DNA of 8,494 nt, taken from Prevotella sp. UBA4339 (GTDB taxonomy: Bacteria; Bacteroidota; Bacteroidia; Bacteroidales; Bacteroidaceae). Location of the stretch: NCBI GenBank assembly GCA_002393725.1, contig DGTJ01000021.1, forward strand, positions 1 to 8,494. Direction: 5' to 3'. Of this stretch, positions 1 to 6,759 are shown piece by piece; within the stretch, counting starts at the first letter, position 1, and each line of letters opens with the position of its first letter. The notes under the pieces were generated by a model that saw nothing but the letters and a program-made list of their open reading frames with translations, had not been told where the DNA came from and ran no database searches. The position numbers and the translations under genes are program-made.

Positions 1-380
1 CCATGACCGTAGGAAGGATGGCAGGCAATACAGCTGTTGCGCAGCCATGCCGGTCCGAGGCCTTTACGTGGAGCCTGCTCGAAGGTGTAGAGATGCTCAA
101 AGAAGTCCTCTCCCGTGGTGAAGTCGGCAAGGCCGTTTCCACCAGGGATGAGCCCCACGGCCGGTGCATCAGCAGAATAGCTGGCCTTCTCGGTGGTTCC
201 CATTTGTCCTCCGGGATACCATTCTTCGGCAGTGAACACATCATTGGCCTTTCCGAAGACGTCTTCGGCAGGTGTCAATTCTCCCAATCCCTGACTGTCA
301 TTGCTGTCGGAGCAGGACGTCAGCAGAGGGAATGCCATCGAAGCGGCAACAGAAAGAATGAGTAGTCGTCTGATATTCAT
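1..380 (-). CDS. Di-heme oxidoreductase-like lipoprotein (COG3488-type), 5' part only
   Basis: Reading from the ATG at 380-378, the frame stays open for 126 codons and runs off the left edge, so the C-terminal part is missing. The product begins with a lipoprotein signal peptide (hydrophobic residues 6-20, lipobox LLTSC with Cys23) followed by a polar linker (SDSNDSQG). A CIACH heme c-binding motif is at residues 117-121, just after GPAWLRNS; GLGP...FN/RNSCxxCH is the usual N-terminal context of bacterial di-heme proteins annotated as 'thiol oxidoreductase' (COG3488/DUF1111). It would be exported and lipid-anchored in the envelope. It starts 31 bp after the imelysin gene on the same strand, so it is probably third in that operon. 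The second heme motif expected in the family cannot be checked here. The reaction catalysed by this branch is not established. The family call rests on one heme motif plus context. Confidence 0.8.
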   Translation of the reverse strand, partial: MNIRRLLILSVAASMAFPLLTSCSDSNDSQGLGELTPAEDVFGKANDVFTAEEWYPGGQMGTTEKASYSADAPAVGLIPGGNGLADFTTGEDFFEHLYTFEQAPRKGLGPAWLRNSCIACHPSYGH

Positions 381-411
381 CTTCTTTATAATGTCTTTTT
401 TCCTATCTCTA

Positions 412-1725
412 TTACCACTCCTCATCATCTTCGAAGTCGATCTTCCATATCGTGCAGCAGTACTTCACGAATGCTGAGGGCATATTACTGATGGCCGTGA
501 TGGCATTCACATAACCGTTCTCAATAGAGCTGTTGATGTCTGCCTTGTTAACGCTGGCAAAGAACGTATGGAAACTGTATGTGTTGGCTGTCTTGTCGGT
601 AGAGCCGAGCCAGATATTGCGTATGGAGCGTATGTTGTCGCGGAAGTCGGGTATGGAGTTGTAGCTGTAGGGGGATTCCACATACGACACGTCGCCATTG
701 GCAAACGGGTTGGCAATCTTTGCCGTTCCTACCTCGTTACCGATGCCTACACATGAACCTTCATCGTTGGAGAGCACCTGTGCGACAGCAGCCTTCAGCG
801 TAGCGAAGTTGCTCTTGCCCCCGCTCACACCGGCTTTCTTAAGGTTGTCACCGAAGGAGAGTCCATTGGCAGTGGTGTATTTGAACCCTGCAGCCTTCAC
901 CACTGCCAGACGGCTGGCATTGGCACCGCCATCCCATGCCACTTGCAACTGGAAGGTGCGGTTCTTCAGCAGTGTGCAGATGGTCTGTGCATAGGTCAGT
1001 TCCTGTGCACCTGTGATGTTTTCGAAGTTCTTGTAGGTGTCTTTGCCCTGGAACTCCGCCACCTTACGTGGCTTACCATCGCGGAAGAGTATGAACTCCA
1101 GTGCGTGGAAACCGAGGATTGAAGCATCTTCGAGCATCTCGTCGTTCATGCCACTATTAAAGTAGTTTAGTAATAGTGTGCGGTTGAGAGGCCATGAATC
1201 GATTGTTGGGTCAATATCGAAGTCGGAGGCAGCACCCATCAGGAATGCCTCTGAACGCTCCCAGTACTGGCGTGCAGCCTTGAATTCCTCGCAGGCAGTG
1301 TTGATCTGTGCCTGGGTAATAGTGTTGACGGTCAGTCCGTTAAGGGTTTTCTCCAGGGCCTCAGTGTTGTCGGCAAGACTGGTATAAGTGGGGACAATCA
1401 CATTGTCCACGATGTTCTCAAGCACCTTGTAGAGATAGGCTTCCTGCTCTGAAGAAAGCGCGGAAGAGGCAATGGTCTGATTGGCAGCAGTCAATTCGTT
1501 GACAAGCGTAGCGCAGTTGTCGATGGCTGTCTGACCAAAGGTCTTGTCTTGGTAGTTTGCAGTGTTGACGGGATAAACGTTCTGATCAACAATCGGTGTA
1601 GTGCTCACGATATTGAAACCGTTGTCATCCTTGTTGTCATCGTCATCGCTGCTGCAAGCAGTAAAACTCATGCTCAGCGTGCAGGCGGCAGCGAAGAGCA
1701 TTGAATACTTAAATAGATTCTTCAT
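412..1725 (-). CDS. Imelysin-family (M75-like) lipoprotein
   Basis: This 437-aa protein has a lipoprotein signal (lipobox SFTAC, Cys24) followed at once by SSDDDDNKDDN, which fits the acidic export tag that sends Bacteroidetes lipoproteins to the outer face of the outer membrane. The imelysin hallmark GxHxxE is present as GFHALE (205-210). The conserved ARQYWERSEAFLMG block is at 151-164, IDSWPLNRTLL at 175-185, and the C-terminal ESPYSYNSIPDF block at 350-361. Imelysin-like proteins are related to the M75 domain of EfeO/EfeM iron-uptake proteins and are often iron-regulated; peptidase activity is doubtful for many members. It lies between a porin (41 bp upstream) and a di-heme protein (31 bp downstream), an arrangement that suggests a shared role in metal handling, which is inference. 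The leader is A-rich with no Shine-Dalgarno. The ATG at 1725 is the only start that keeps the signal peptide. Confidence 0.92.
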   Translation of the reverse strand: MKNLFKYSMLFAAACTLSMSFTACSSDDDDNKDDNGFNIVSTTPIVDQNVYPVNTANYQDKTFGQTAIDNCATLVNELTAANQTIASSALSSEQEAYLYKVLENIVDNVIVPTYTSLADNTEALEKTLNGLTVNTITQAQINTACEEFKAARQYWERSEAFLMGAASDFDIDPTIDSWPLNRTLLLNYFNSGMNDEMLEDASILGFHALEFILFRDGKPRKVAEFQGKDTYKNFENITGAQELTYAQTICTLLKNRTFQLQVAWDGGANASRLAVVKAAGFKYTTANGLSFGDNLKKAGVSGGKSNFATLKAAVAQVLSNDEGSCVGIGNEVGTAKIANPFANGDVSYVESPYSYNSIPDFRDNIRSIRNIWLGSTDKTANTYSFHTFFASVNKADINSSIENGYVNAITAISNMPSAFVKYCCTIWKIDFEDDEEW

Positions 1726-1766
1726 TTTTGTGTCTTTTTTTAATTAATAATGTATATATTTCTTTC

Positions 1767-3176
1767 TTACATTGACTTCTTCAAGTCGTTGAGCTGGCGC
1801 TGCAGGTCGTTGATTCGTTTGTTCAGCAGGTTGATGTCCGCCTCATTGACCTTGGCCCTTTTATGCCCGAGGTCGAACCAGCCCTCGTAGGCCACGCCGA
1901 TGTTGACCGCAGGCTCGTTATTATAGAGGCTCTTCAGGAACCGCTGGCTGAATTCGGCCTTGATGGCTATCTGCTTGATAGGGTGATAGTTCACGCCAAC
2001 GGCCATGCGCTTCACTTCCGTATAATCGTATGGGGTATTGTTGGTGTTCGAGGCGTATGGGTTGTACTGCTCATAGCGTCCGAAGACGTACAGCTGTTGA
2101 TTGTCGGCCCTGAGGCTTTCAATCTGCGAGAACACATCGTATCCTGCCTCGATGCCGATGGCATAGGCATTGCCAGAGACGAAGGCAGAATGCTTGAATG
2201 GAGACTTGGAGTTCAGGCGGTTATACATGTATTTCAGCTGTGCCGCATCACTCAGGTAGCCATAGTCGGCCTGTCCGCGCACGATCCAGTTGTAGTCTTT
2301 GTAGGTGAAGTCAATTGATCCGATGACCACCTTTCCCTTATATGTGGCACTGGCTCCATTCTTCTCTGCAGGATAGGTGTTGCCGATGGTGTGGCCGTAG
2401 TAACCACTCAGACCGATGCGCAAGCCGGGCACCGAGTAGTTGTCAATACGCAATGCTCCACCGTATTTATTGGCAATGTCGAACTCCAGCGGTGACTTCG
2501 GTCCACGATGAATCCATCCCGTATTGGTGAAGTTGTCTGCGTTCAGACCTGCCAGGAACTGTGCCTCGTAGCGCCAGTCGCCATAACGGCCCCAGAAGGA
2601 TGCTCCCGTCTGATGCCATGTAGAAGGCATGATCACATCCTCGCCTTCAGGACGATAGACGGTAAAGAAGTTCAGCGGCTCATGATAGGCATTGTTCAGT
2701 CCTACAGGCACCACGATATGCCCCATCTTCAGGTTGGCCCACGTGGCGAATGACTTCTGAATCCAGAACTGTTCCAGTTCCACTTCGCCGCCTTTCTCGG
2801 TCTCCTGTTCCCATTCGCCGCCTTCTTCGTCTTCTTTCTCGTAGGCGATGCCGGTGCCGCCGTGCTCAAACTCTATCTCAGTACCGAACGACCAGCCTTT
2901 TCCAAAGTCGTAGCCCAGATATATTACGGCATGGGGAATGTCGAAACGTCCGTGCGAGGGGTCGTTCTTATGTTCCTCAGGCTGACTGTAGCGGCTCACG
3001 TGGTCACTATAGAAATTGCGGCCATAGTTTATCTCACCGTAGCCTCCTATACTCAGACGGCTTTTTGCGTTTCTGTTCTGGAGCACGGAGTCGGAAGCTA
3101 CAACTTGTGCACTTACGACAGCAGCACTGAAGATGCCTAATGCTGTGGTTGCGAATATCTTTAAATATCTGTCCAT
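1767..3176 (-). CDS. Outer-membrane porin-like beta-barrel (phosphate-selective porin O/P-like)
   Basis: This 469-aa protein has a Sec signal peptide (hydrophobic 8-22, likely cleavage at VVSA|Q after residue 23). The mature part alternates short amphipathic strands rich in Tyr, Trp, Phe and Gly: LSIGGYGEINYGR at 41-53, an IYLGYDF strand at 85-91, GHIVVPVGLNNAYHEPLN at 152-169, and GASFWGRYGDWRYEAQFLAGL at 191-211 with the usual porin-O/P look. The last strand is probably NIGVAYEGWFDLG (425-437). Residues 114-135 form a very acidic insertion (EKEDEEGG and onward) between strands, likely an exposed loop. The C terminus does not end at the last strand: residues 445-469 form a short coiled coil. 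It is first in the operon with imelysin and the di-heme protein, and has its own promoter about 70 bp upstream. The transported substrate cannot be told from sequence; a metal or metal-chelate is a guess from context. Confidence 0.88.
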   Translation of the reverse strand: MDRYLKIFATTALGIFSAAVVSAQVVASDSVLQNRNAKSRLSIGGYGEINYGRNFYSDHVSRYSQPEEHKNDPSHGRFDIPHAVIYLGYDFGKGWSFGTEIEFEHGGTGIAYEKEDEEGGEWEQETEKGGEVELEQFWIQKSFATWANLKMGHIVVPVGLNNAYHEPLNFFTVYRPEGEDVIMPSTWHQTGASFWGRYGDWRYEAQFLAGLNADNFTNTGWIHRGPKSPLEFDIANKYGGALRIDNYSVPGLRIGLSGYYGHTIGNTYPAEKNGASATYKGKVVIGSIDFTYKDYNWIVRGQADYGYLSDAAQLKYMYNRLNSKSPFKHSAFVSGNAYAIGIEAGYDVFSQIESLRADNQQLYVFGRYEQYNPYASNTNNTPYDYTEVKRMAVGVNYHPIKQIAIKAEFSQRFLKSLYNNEPAVNIGVAYEGWFDLGHKRAKVNEADINLLNKRINDLQRQLNDLKKSM

Positions 3177-3244
3177 AATGAAATAAAATCTTTATCCTCG
3201 CCTTTTGGCTTCTATCAATTTAACCTGGTTTACAAATTCGGCTG

Positions 3245-3277
3245 CAAAGGTATTAACTTCCCCCAAAAGCTGCAATA
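3245..3277 (-). promoter_or_regulatory. Promoter of the porin-imelysin-di-heme operon
   Basis: On the minus strand, TATTG (3277-3273), a 20-bp spacer and TACCTTTG (3252-3245) match the Bacteroidetes pattern TTTG-N19-21-TAnnTTTG, with three of four bases at the -33 box. The start site would fall near 3239, giving a leader of about 63 nt before the porin ATG at 3176. No second promoter of this quality is seen in the 41- and 31-bp gaps downstream, which supports one operon. I saw no clear Fur-type box beside it. Confidence 0.6.
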
Positions 3278-3344
3278 CTTTAAAATCGGTAAATTTAGTG
3301 AAAAAGGAATGTACACAATACTAAACAATTGGTAATTGCCCACA

Positions 3345-3413
3345 GGAAATCAAGGGGACAGGTCCATGATTGCAGCGCGGCTGCATATCACGCGACCTGT
3401 CCCCTTGATTTCC
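3345..3413. repeat. Long perfect hairpin, REP-like palindrome
   Basis: Arms GGAAATCAAGGGGACAGGTC (3345-3364) and its exact reverse complement (3394-3413) pair over 20 bp without mismatch. The 29-nt interior folds again: TGCAGC (3371-3376) pairs with GCTGCA (3380-3385) round a GCG loop, with a TGAT/ATCA extension carrying one bulged T. It has no T-run, so it is not a standard intrinsic terminator, although it could stop or protect the phosphatase transcript. Its GGGACAGGT tip is shared with the hairpin at 8252-8296 and part of its arm recurs at 5599-5611. Such features fit a dispersed REP-type element moved by a RAYT transposase, which is not in this window. Confidence 0.75.
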
Positions 3414-3491
3414 CCCGCCACTGCCGCTACACGTGGCATCGTCATCAAGAACCAGCAAAAAGTTATCGATTTTTGTATATAATCAGGTACA

Positions 3492-5522
3492 TCATTTGTT
3501 CAGGCGCAGGCAGAGCATGGTGAGGTCGTCATTAGGCTCTGCTCCATCCCTGAACGTCTCCACCTCGGCAACGAATGTGTCGATAAGCTGACGTGACGAA
3601 TCGAAATGAGTATTCTGTATCAACTCCAGCAGACGGTCATCGCCGAACTGCTCCTGCTGCCGGTTCTCAGCCTCATTCAGTCCGTCAGTATATACAAAGA
3701 GAACGCGCCCGCGGATTGAGTCAATCTCCTCGCCCACGTACTCCAGCCCTGGCCAGAGGCCTATAGGTGCGTTAGGCTCCATCTCGATGAAGCTCCCCTT
3801 ATCGGTCTCGCCACCAAGTACTGGCGAGTTGTGACCGGCATTGCAGAAATCAAGGTGTCCCGTCTTAAGGTCAAGCAGTCCCACAAACATAGTGACAAAC
3901 ATGCTTTTCACATTATCCTCGCCAGAGAGGGCATCGTTCATTCGCGTGCATATCTCTGCAGGCATCATCCCCTGCTTGGAGAGTGTCAGGAACAGGCGTG
4001 TGGCCTGCGACATAAACAATGAAGCCGGCACACCCTTTCCACTGACGTCACCCAGTGCGAAATACAGCATGTCATCCTGCAACAGATAGCCATACAGGTC
4101 GCCTCCTACCTCCTTTGCAGGAGTCATCGATGCATACATGTCAAGTCCATCTACTTCCGGGAACGAGTTGGGCACCATCGACATCTGTATGTCACGCGCA
4201 ATCTGCAGTTCGCTCTCCATGCGCTCCTTGGCTGCTTGCAACTTGGCCATGCGCTTGGCTGCCTGATGGCGGATGGTGGTGAACACCACGAAGAATATTA
4301 TCAGTACGATGACCGTCGAGATGAGTGCCATTATGCGGTTTTTCGACAGTCGCTCCTGCTGTTGCAGTATCTGTTCCTCCTTCTGCCGTATCATCTCCTG
4401 CTCCTCACTGTCTATCAGCTGCGACTTGATGATAGCCGAGTCGAGCCGCTCGCATATCTGGTTGGCTACGGTGAGGGCAGAGTCGCGCCTTCCTGCCATG
4501 ACATTCGCATTATACTTTCGCAAGAGATGCCTGTGGATGTCTTCGAGAGATGTTCCTGCCTGCTCGTCTGCAAATAAGCCATCAAGACTGAACAAGTTGT
4601 CGGCAGCCTCGCCCCATCTTCCGGTCATCGAGAGATAGTCGCTGGCATCGAGCTGCCCTTCTACCGTATTGGCAAAGCGTGTCTTCTGGAAAGCACTATA
4701 TGCAGTGGCAGCCTCTTTCTGCTTACCTGTGCCCTCAAGGCATATAGCCGAGAATATCGTGTATCTCGCCCACTGCTTGTCGAAGTAAGCATCGTCACCA
4801 CCGAATCGCTGCTTGTATTCTTCGAGCAGCTTTCCCAGACGCTCCGTCCAGACAAGAGCCTGGGCATAGTGCTTCTCGTTGAACAGGCCGTATGCAATAT
4901 TGATAAAGCCGACTACAGCGTCACTATATGAATCCTTGGAGTGTCCGGCATTGATATGATCCATGTGCAGCTTGTATGCACGCTCAAAGAGCTCGTGGGC
5001 CTCACTGCCCTGGACATTGAAATGTACATGGCAGCAGCCTTCAAAGATAAGCAGGTTAGTGTAGTCGCTCGAAGTGGTGGCGTGATACTTATCCAGATGC
5101 TCCAGGGCAGGCTTCACAATCTTAAGAGCGCTGGTGAAGCTCAGATAGCGTATCAACATGCCTGTCAGGAAACTTGCCGACTTGGCATAAGTGGCGAGGC
5201 TGGCAGAGTCTGTATAGTTCTCGGCAGCATTAATAGACTCCTTCCAGTAGAATTCCGCAGCGCGCCGCTGCTTAAGAAGATAGAAAGCAAATCCCTGCCA
5301 ATAGTAGCAGTCGGCCTGACTAATTGCACCGGCTTCCTCAAGACTGTCTGCCAATGTCATTATGCGATTGTAGTCTTTCTGTCTATAAGTATCTGTGAGC
5401 ATCTTAAGCGCCTCGGGCGAGGGAGAGTTCTTTGACGCACTGTCACAACCTGCAAGCAAGCCTGCAAGAAATATCAACACAGCAGATACTGCAATTGACG
5501 ATATTGTTCTTTTTCTATTCAT
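3492..5522 (-). CDS. Membrane-anchored SpoIIE/RsbU-type PP2C phosphatase with TPR-like sensor
   Basis: This 676-aa protein starts with a lipoprotein-type signal (hydrophobic 9-24, LLAGC, Cys26, then Asp27). Residues 30-365 are helical and repeat-like, as in TPR arrays. Residues 371-396 are a Glu/Gln-rich coiled coil, 397-417 a membrane span, 418-447 a second coiled coil (ERMESELQIARDIQMSMVP, the usual linker to this phosphatase class). The PP2C/SpoIIE domain fills 450-676 with the metal-site blocks EVGGDLYG (471-478), GDVSGKG (491-497), NAGHNSP (561-567), YTDG (611-614) and NDDLT (664-668), so the key Asp residues are intact. It should sense something in the periplasm and dephosphorylate a Ser/Thr-phosphorylated, perhaps STAS-type, partner in the cytoplasm. 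No anti-sigma kinase or STAS protein is encoded nearby, so the target is unknown. The ATG at 5522 is the only start that retains the signal. Confidence 0.93.
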   Translation of the reverse strand: MNRKRTISSIAVSAVLIFLAGLLAGCDSASKNSPSPEALKMLTDTYRQKDYNRIMTLADSLEEAGAISQADCYYWQGFAFYLLKQRRAAEFYWKESINAAENYTDSASLATYAKSASFLTGMLIRYLSFTSALKIVKPALEHLDKYHATTSSDYTNLLIFEGCCHVHFNVQGSEAHELFERAYKLHMDHINAGHSKDSYSDAVVGFINIAYGLFNEKHYAQALVWTERLGKLLEEYKQRFGGDDAYFDKQWARYTIFSAICLEGTGKQKEAATAYSAFQKTRFANTVEGQLDASDYLSMTGRWGEAADNLFSLDGLFADEQAGTSLEDIHRHLLRKYNANVMAGRRDSALTVANQICERLDSAIIKSQLIDSEEQEMIRQKEEQILQQQERLSKNRIMALISTVIVLIIFFVVFTTIRHQAAKRMAKLQAAKERMESELQIARDIQMSMVPNSFPEVDGLDMYASMTPAKEVGGDLYGYLLQDDMLYFALGDVSGKGVPASLFMSQATRLFLTLSKQGMMPAEICTRMNDALSGEDNVKSMFVTMFVGLLDLKTGHLDFCNAGHNSPVLGGETDKGSFIEMEPNAPIGLWPGLEYVGEEIDSIRGRVLFVYTDGLNEAENRQQEQFGDDRLLELIQNTHFDSSRQLIDTFVAEVETFRDGAEPNDDLTMLCLRLNK

Positions 5523-5530
5523 TCTGCCCG

Positions 5531-5561
5531 CAAAGATAGTAAAAAAAGAGCGAACTACAAA
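5531..5561 (-). promoter_or_regulatory. Promoter of the phosphatase gene, almost leaderless
   Basis: On the minus strand TTTG (5561-5558), a 19-bp spacer and TATCTTTG (5538-5531) match the Bacteroidetes consensus fully. The -7 box ends only 8 bp before the ATG at 5522, so transcription starting the usual 5-7 nt downstream would leave a leader of about 2-4 nt. Confidence 0.7.
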
Positions 5562-5598
5562 ATAAATACAAGAAAAAAGAAGTTACCCTATAATAAAA

Positions 5599-5611
5599 TC
5601 CCCTTGATTTC
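5599..5611. repeat. Orphan copy of the 3345-3413 hairpin arm
   Basis: TCCCCTTGATTTC at 5599-5611 is identical to 13 bases of the right arm of the 3345-3413 palindrome (3400-3412), and it also lies in a short intergenic gap. No partner arm is seen next to it. It may be a decayed REP-like copy or chance. Confidence 0.4.
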
Positions 5612-5627
5612 TGTAGATATTCTTTGT

Positions 5628-6449
5628 TTATATTTCTATCATTTCCCCTTCTCTGCTGATAGCCCAGAAGGGGATTTGCTTTTCATCCGTAAACTCCTTG
5701 AAACGCCAGGCGGACTCGAAGCCCGTGGTGAAGTGCATCGGCACGAAGAGGCCCACCTTGAACCGCTCGATGAACTGTCGACCGCCAAGGGTATAGCCGT
5801 TGCCAATGCGTCCGTCAATGGGAAACATCACCACATCGAAGCCGTCCGCTATCATGACCTTCGGTCGAGCCTGTTCTCGCTCGGCCATCTGAACAAGTTC
5901 CGATGTCTCTCGCTTAATCACAGCCTTGCGGATATCCTTCAACTCGCCCAGATACTGCTTCTCGTGGGCTATCGGGTCGAACACTTCCTCCATCTCAAAG
6001 CTGTACATCTTCTGCCCAGGCACTGCCGTTGGCAGGAACTTCGCATACCAGTTGTTCAGGTCACCGGCATGGAAGATTCGCCGCCCCTCCGTCTCGACTA
6101 TCCACGACACGCCGCTGTCCGTACTGCCTAGTGCCCAGACTGCGATGCGCTCATCCTTCCATGTGCCGCCCTTTGCCAGCCATACGTCAGCATCCTCCTT
6201 GTTGGCCCTTCTCCGCCTGAGAATGTCCTTGCTCAGGATGTAGGTGATATCCTGCCGAAGATTCCGCCACTCGAAGATTTCCTTGGTGAAGTGGTCTTCG
6301 TGGAAGTGGCTGGAGAATACATACATCGGCTTCTGCTTCTTCAGCACTGACGGCATCACACGGCTGGGATCCAGCCAGAAGTCGAACACCAGTATCGCGC
6401 TGTCTGTCTCCAGCACGAAGCCGCTATGGAAGATGTAGGTCAGCGTCAT
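5628..6449 (-). CDS. Metallo-beta-lactamase-fold hydrolase
   Basis: This 273-aa protein has no signal peptide and should be cytoplasmic. The fold's metal-binding motif HxHxDH is at 48-53 (HFHEDH) after a VFSS strand; further likely ligands are H127 and D130 in FHAGDLNNW and H239 in VPMHF. An Asp-rich FPIDGRIGNGYTLGG segment (209-223) shapes the active site. Residues 140-200 are a charged helical insertion. The overall layout resembles UlaG/YcjY-like or uncharacterised Zn-dependent hydrolases of Bacteroidetes; the substrate is unknown. It runs the same way as the phosphatase gene (105-bp gap with that gene's own promoter) and is divergent from the small-protein/nitroreductase pair. The ATG at 6449 gives a start directly before the first strand (MTLTYIFHSGFVLE). 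Confidence 0.9.
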   Translation of the reverse strand: MTLTYIFHSGFVLETDSAILVFDFWLDPSRVMPSVLKKQKPMYVFSSHFHEDHFTKEIFEWRNLRQDITYILSKDILRRRRANKEDADVWLAKGGTWKDERIAVWALGSTDSGVSWIVETEGRRIFHAGDLNNWYAKFLPTAVPGQKMYSFEMEEVFDPIAHEKQYLGELKDIRKAVIKRETSELVQMAEREQARPKVMIADGFDVVMFPIDGRIGNGYTLGGRQFIERFKVGLFVPMHFTTGFESAWRFKEFTDEKQIPFWAISREGEMIEI

Positions 6450-6490
6450 CCGTTCTCTTAAACTTATATTGTAATTGCAAAATTCTCATG

Positions 6491-6498
6491 CAAAGTTA
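6491..6498 (-). promoter_or_regulatory. -7 box for the MBL-fold hydrolase gene
   Basis: TAACTTTG on the minus strand (6498-6491) fits TAnnTTTG and lies 41 bp before the ATG at 6449. No good TTTG is found at the -33 distance, so support is from the -7 box alone. Confidence 0.5.
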
Positions 6499-6520
6499 CT
6501 CATTTCTGCCCGATTTTTAA

Positions 6521-6528
6521 TACTTTTG
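6521..6528 (+). promoter_or_regulatory. -7 box for the small protein-nitroreductase pair
   Basis: TACTTTTG at 6521-6528 fits TAnnTTTG and would start transcription near 6534, some 39 nt before the ATG at 6573. It faces away from the minus-strand box at 6491-6498, with 22 bp between them. The -33 element is not clear. Confidence 0.55.
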
Positions 6529-6557
6529 TGCCGAGAATTATGAACATTTATAAAATT

Positions 6558-6563
6558 AAGGAG
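6558..6563 (+). promoter_or_regulatory. Ribosome binding site fixing the 60-aa protein start
   Basis: AAGGAG lies 9 bases before the ATG at 6573. It supports this start over the upstream in-frame GTG at 6528, which overlaps the -7 box, and the ATG at 6540, which has no such site. Shine-Dalgarno sequences are rare among the neighbours. Confidence 0.6.
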
Positions 6564-6572
6564 AGTAAAACG

Positions 6573-6755
6573 ATGGCACATGCATGTGAGAATTGCAAAT
6601 TTAGGGCTCACTACGACAAGAAGCCCGATTCATTGTTGGGGAAGTTCTGGCGTTGGCACATTAATTTCTGTCCTGGGTGGAAAGCATATTTCACCAGTCA
6701 AAGTGAGGAGAAGAAATCAGAGTTAAGAGCTAAATACAACTTCACTAAATATTGA
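6573..6755 (+). CDS. Small CxxC protein paired with nitroreductase, function unknown
   Basis: This is a 60-residue basic protein without a signal peptide or membrane span. C5 and C8 form a CxxC (ACENCKFRAHYD), and H29 and C33 follow in WRWHINFCPGW; together these four could bind a metal or take part in redox chemistry, though this is inference. The middle is rich in Trp and Phe (KFWRWHINFCPGWKAYF, 24-40) and the C terminus is a charged helix. It ends 4 bp before the nitroreductase ATG, so the two are almost surely co-transcribed and perhaps translationally coupled. From memory, similar short proteins occur in other Bacteroidales; this has not been checked by search. Confidence 0.75.
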   Translation: MAHACENCKFRAHYDKKPDSLLGKFWRWHINFCPGWKAYFTSQSEEKKSELRAKYNFTKY

Positions 6756-6759
6756 TGTC

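Larger units (their letters stand above)
3177..3491. other. Non-coding gap between phosphatase and porin genes
   Basis: This 315-bp stretch separates the end of the phosphatase gene (stop at 3492) from the porin start. It contains the porin promoter, a strong REP-like hairpin (3345-3413) and a small CAATT/AATTG inverted repeat (3326-3338). The rest (3278-3325 and 3414-3491) is mostly AT-rich with no convincing gene, RNA or repeat. There is no clear T-run terminator for the phosphatase transcript; the big hairpin may serve that purpose. Confidence 0.6.

Noticed and set aside
3..365. Plus-strand open frame of 120 codons
   Set aside because: It is antisense to the di-heme lipoprotein frame, which has a signal peptide, a lipobox and a CxxCH motif; the plus frame shows no family features.
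1726..1766. Fur-type box between porin and imelysin
   Set aside because: The gap is AT-rich and contains short TTAATTAA-like sequence, but nothing resembling a 19-bp Fur palindrome.
3345..3413. CRISPR repeat or intrinsic terminator
   Set aside because: There is a single copy with no spacers, so it is not an array; and there is no T-run after either arm for a standard terminator.
3329..3523. Plus-strand frame of 64 codons across the big hairpin
   Set aside because: It spans the palindrome and runs into the end of the phosphatase gene on the other strand; it has no protein-like features.
6528..6572. Longer start (GTG at 6528 or ATG at 6540) for the 60-aa protein
   Set aside because: The GTG overlaps the -7 box and the ATG lacks a ribosome site, while AAGGAG is well placed for the ATG at 6573.
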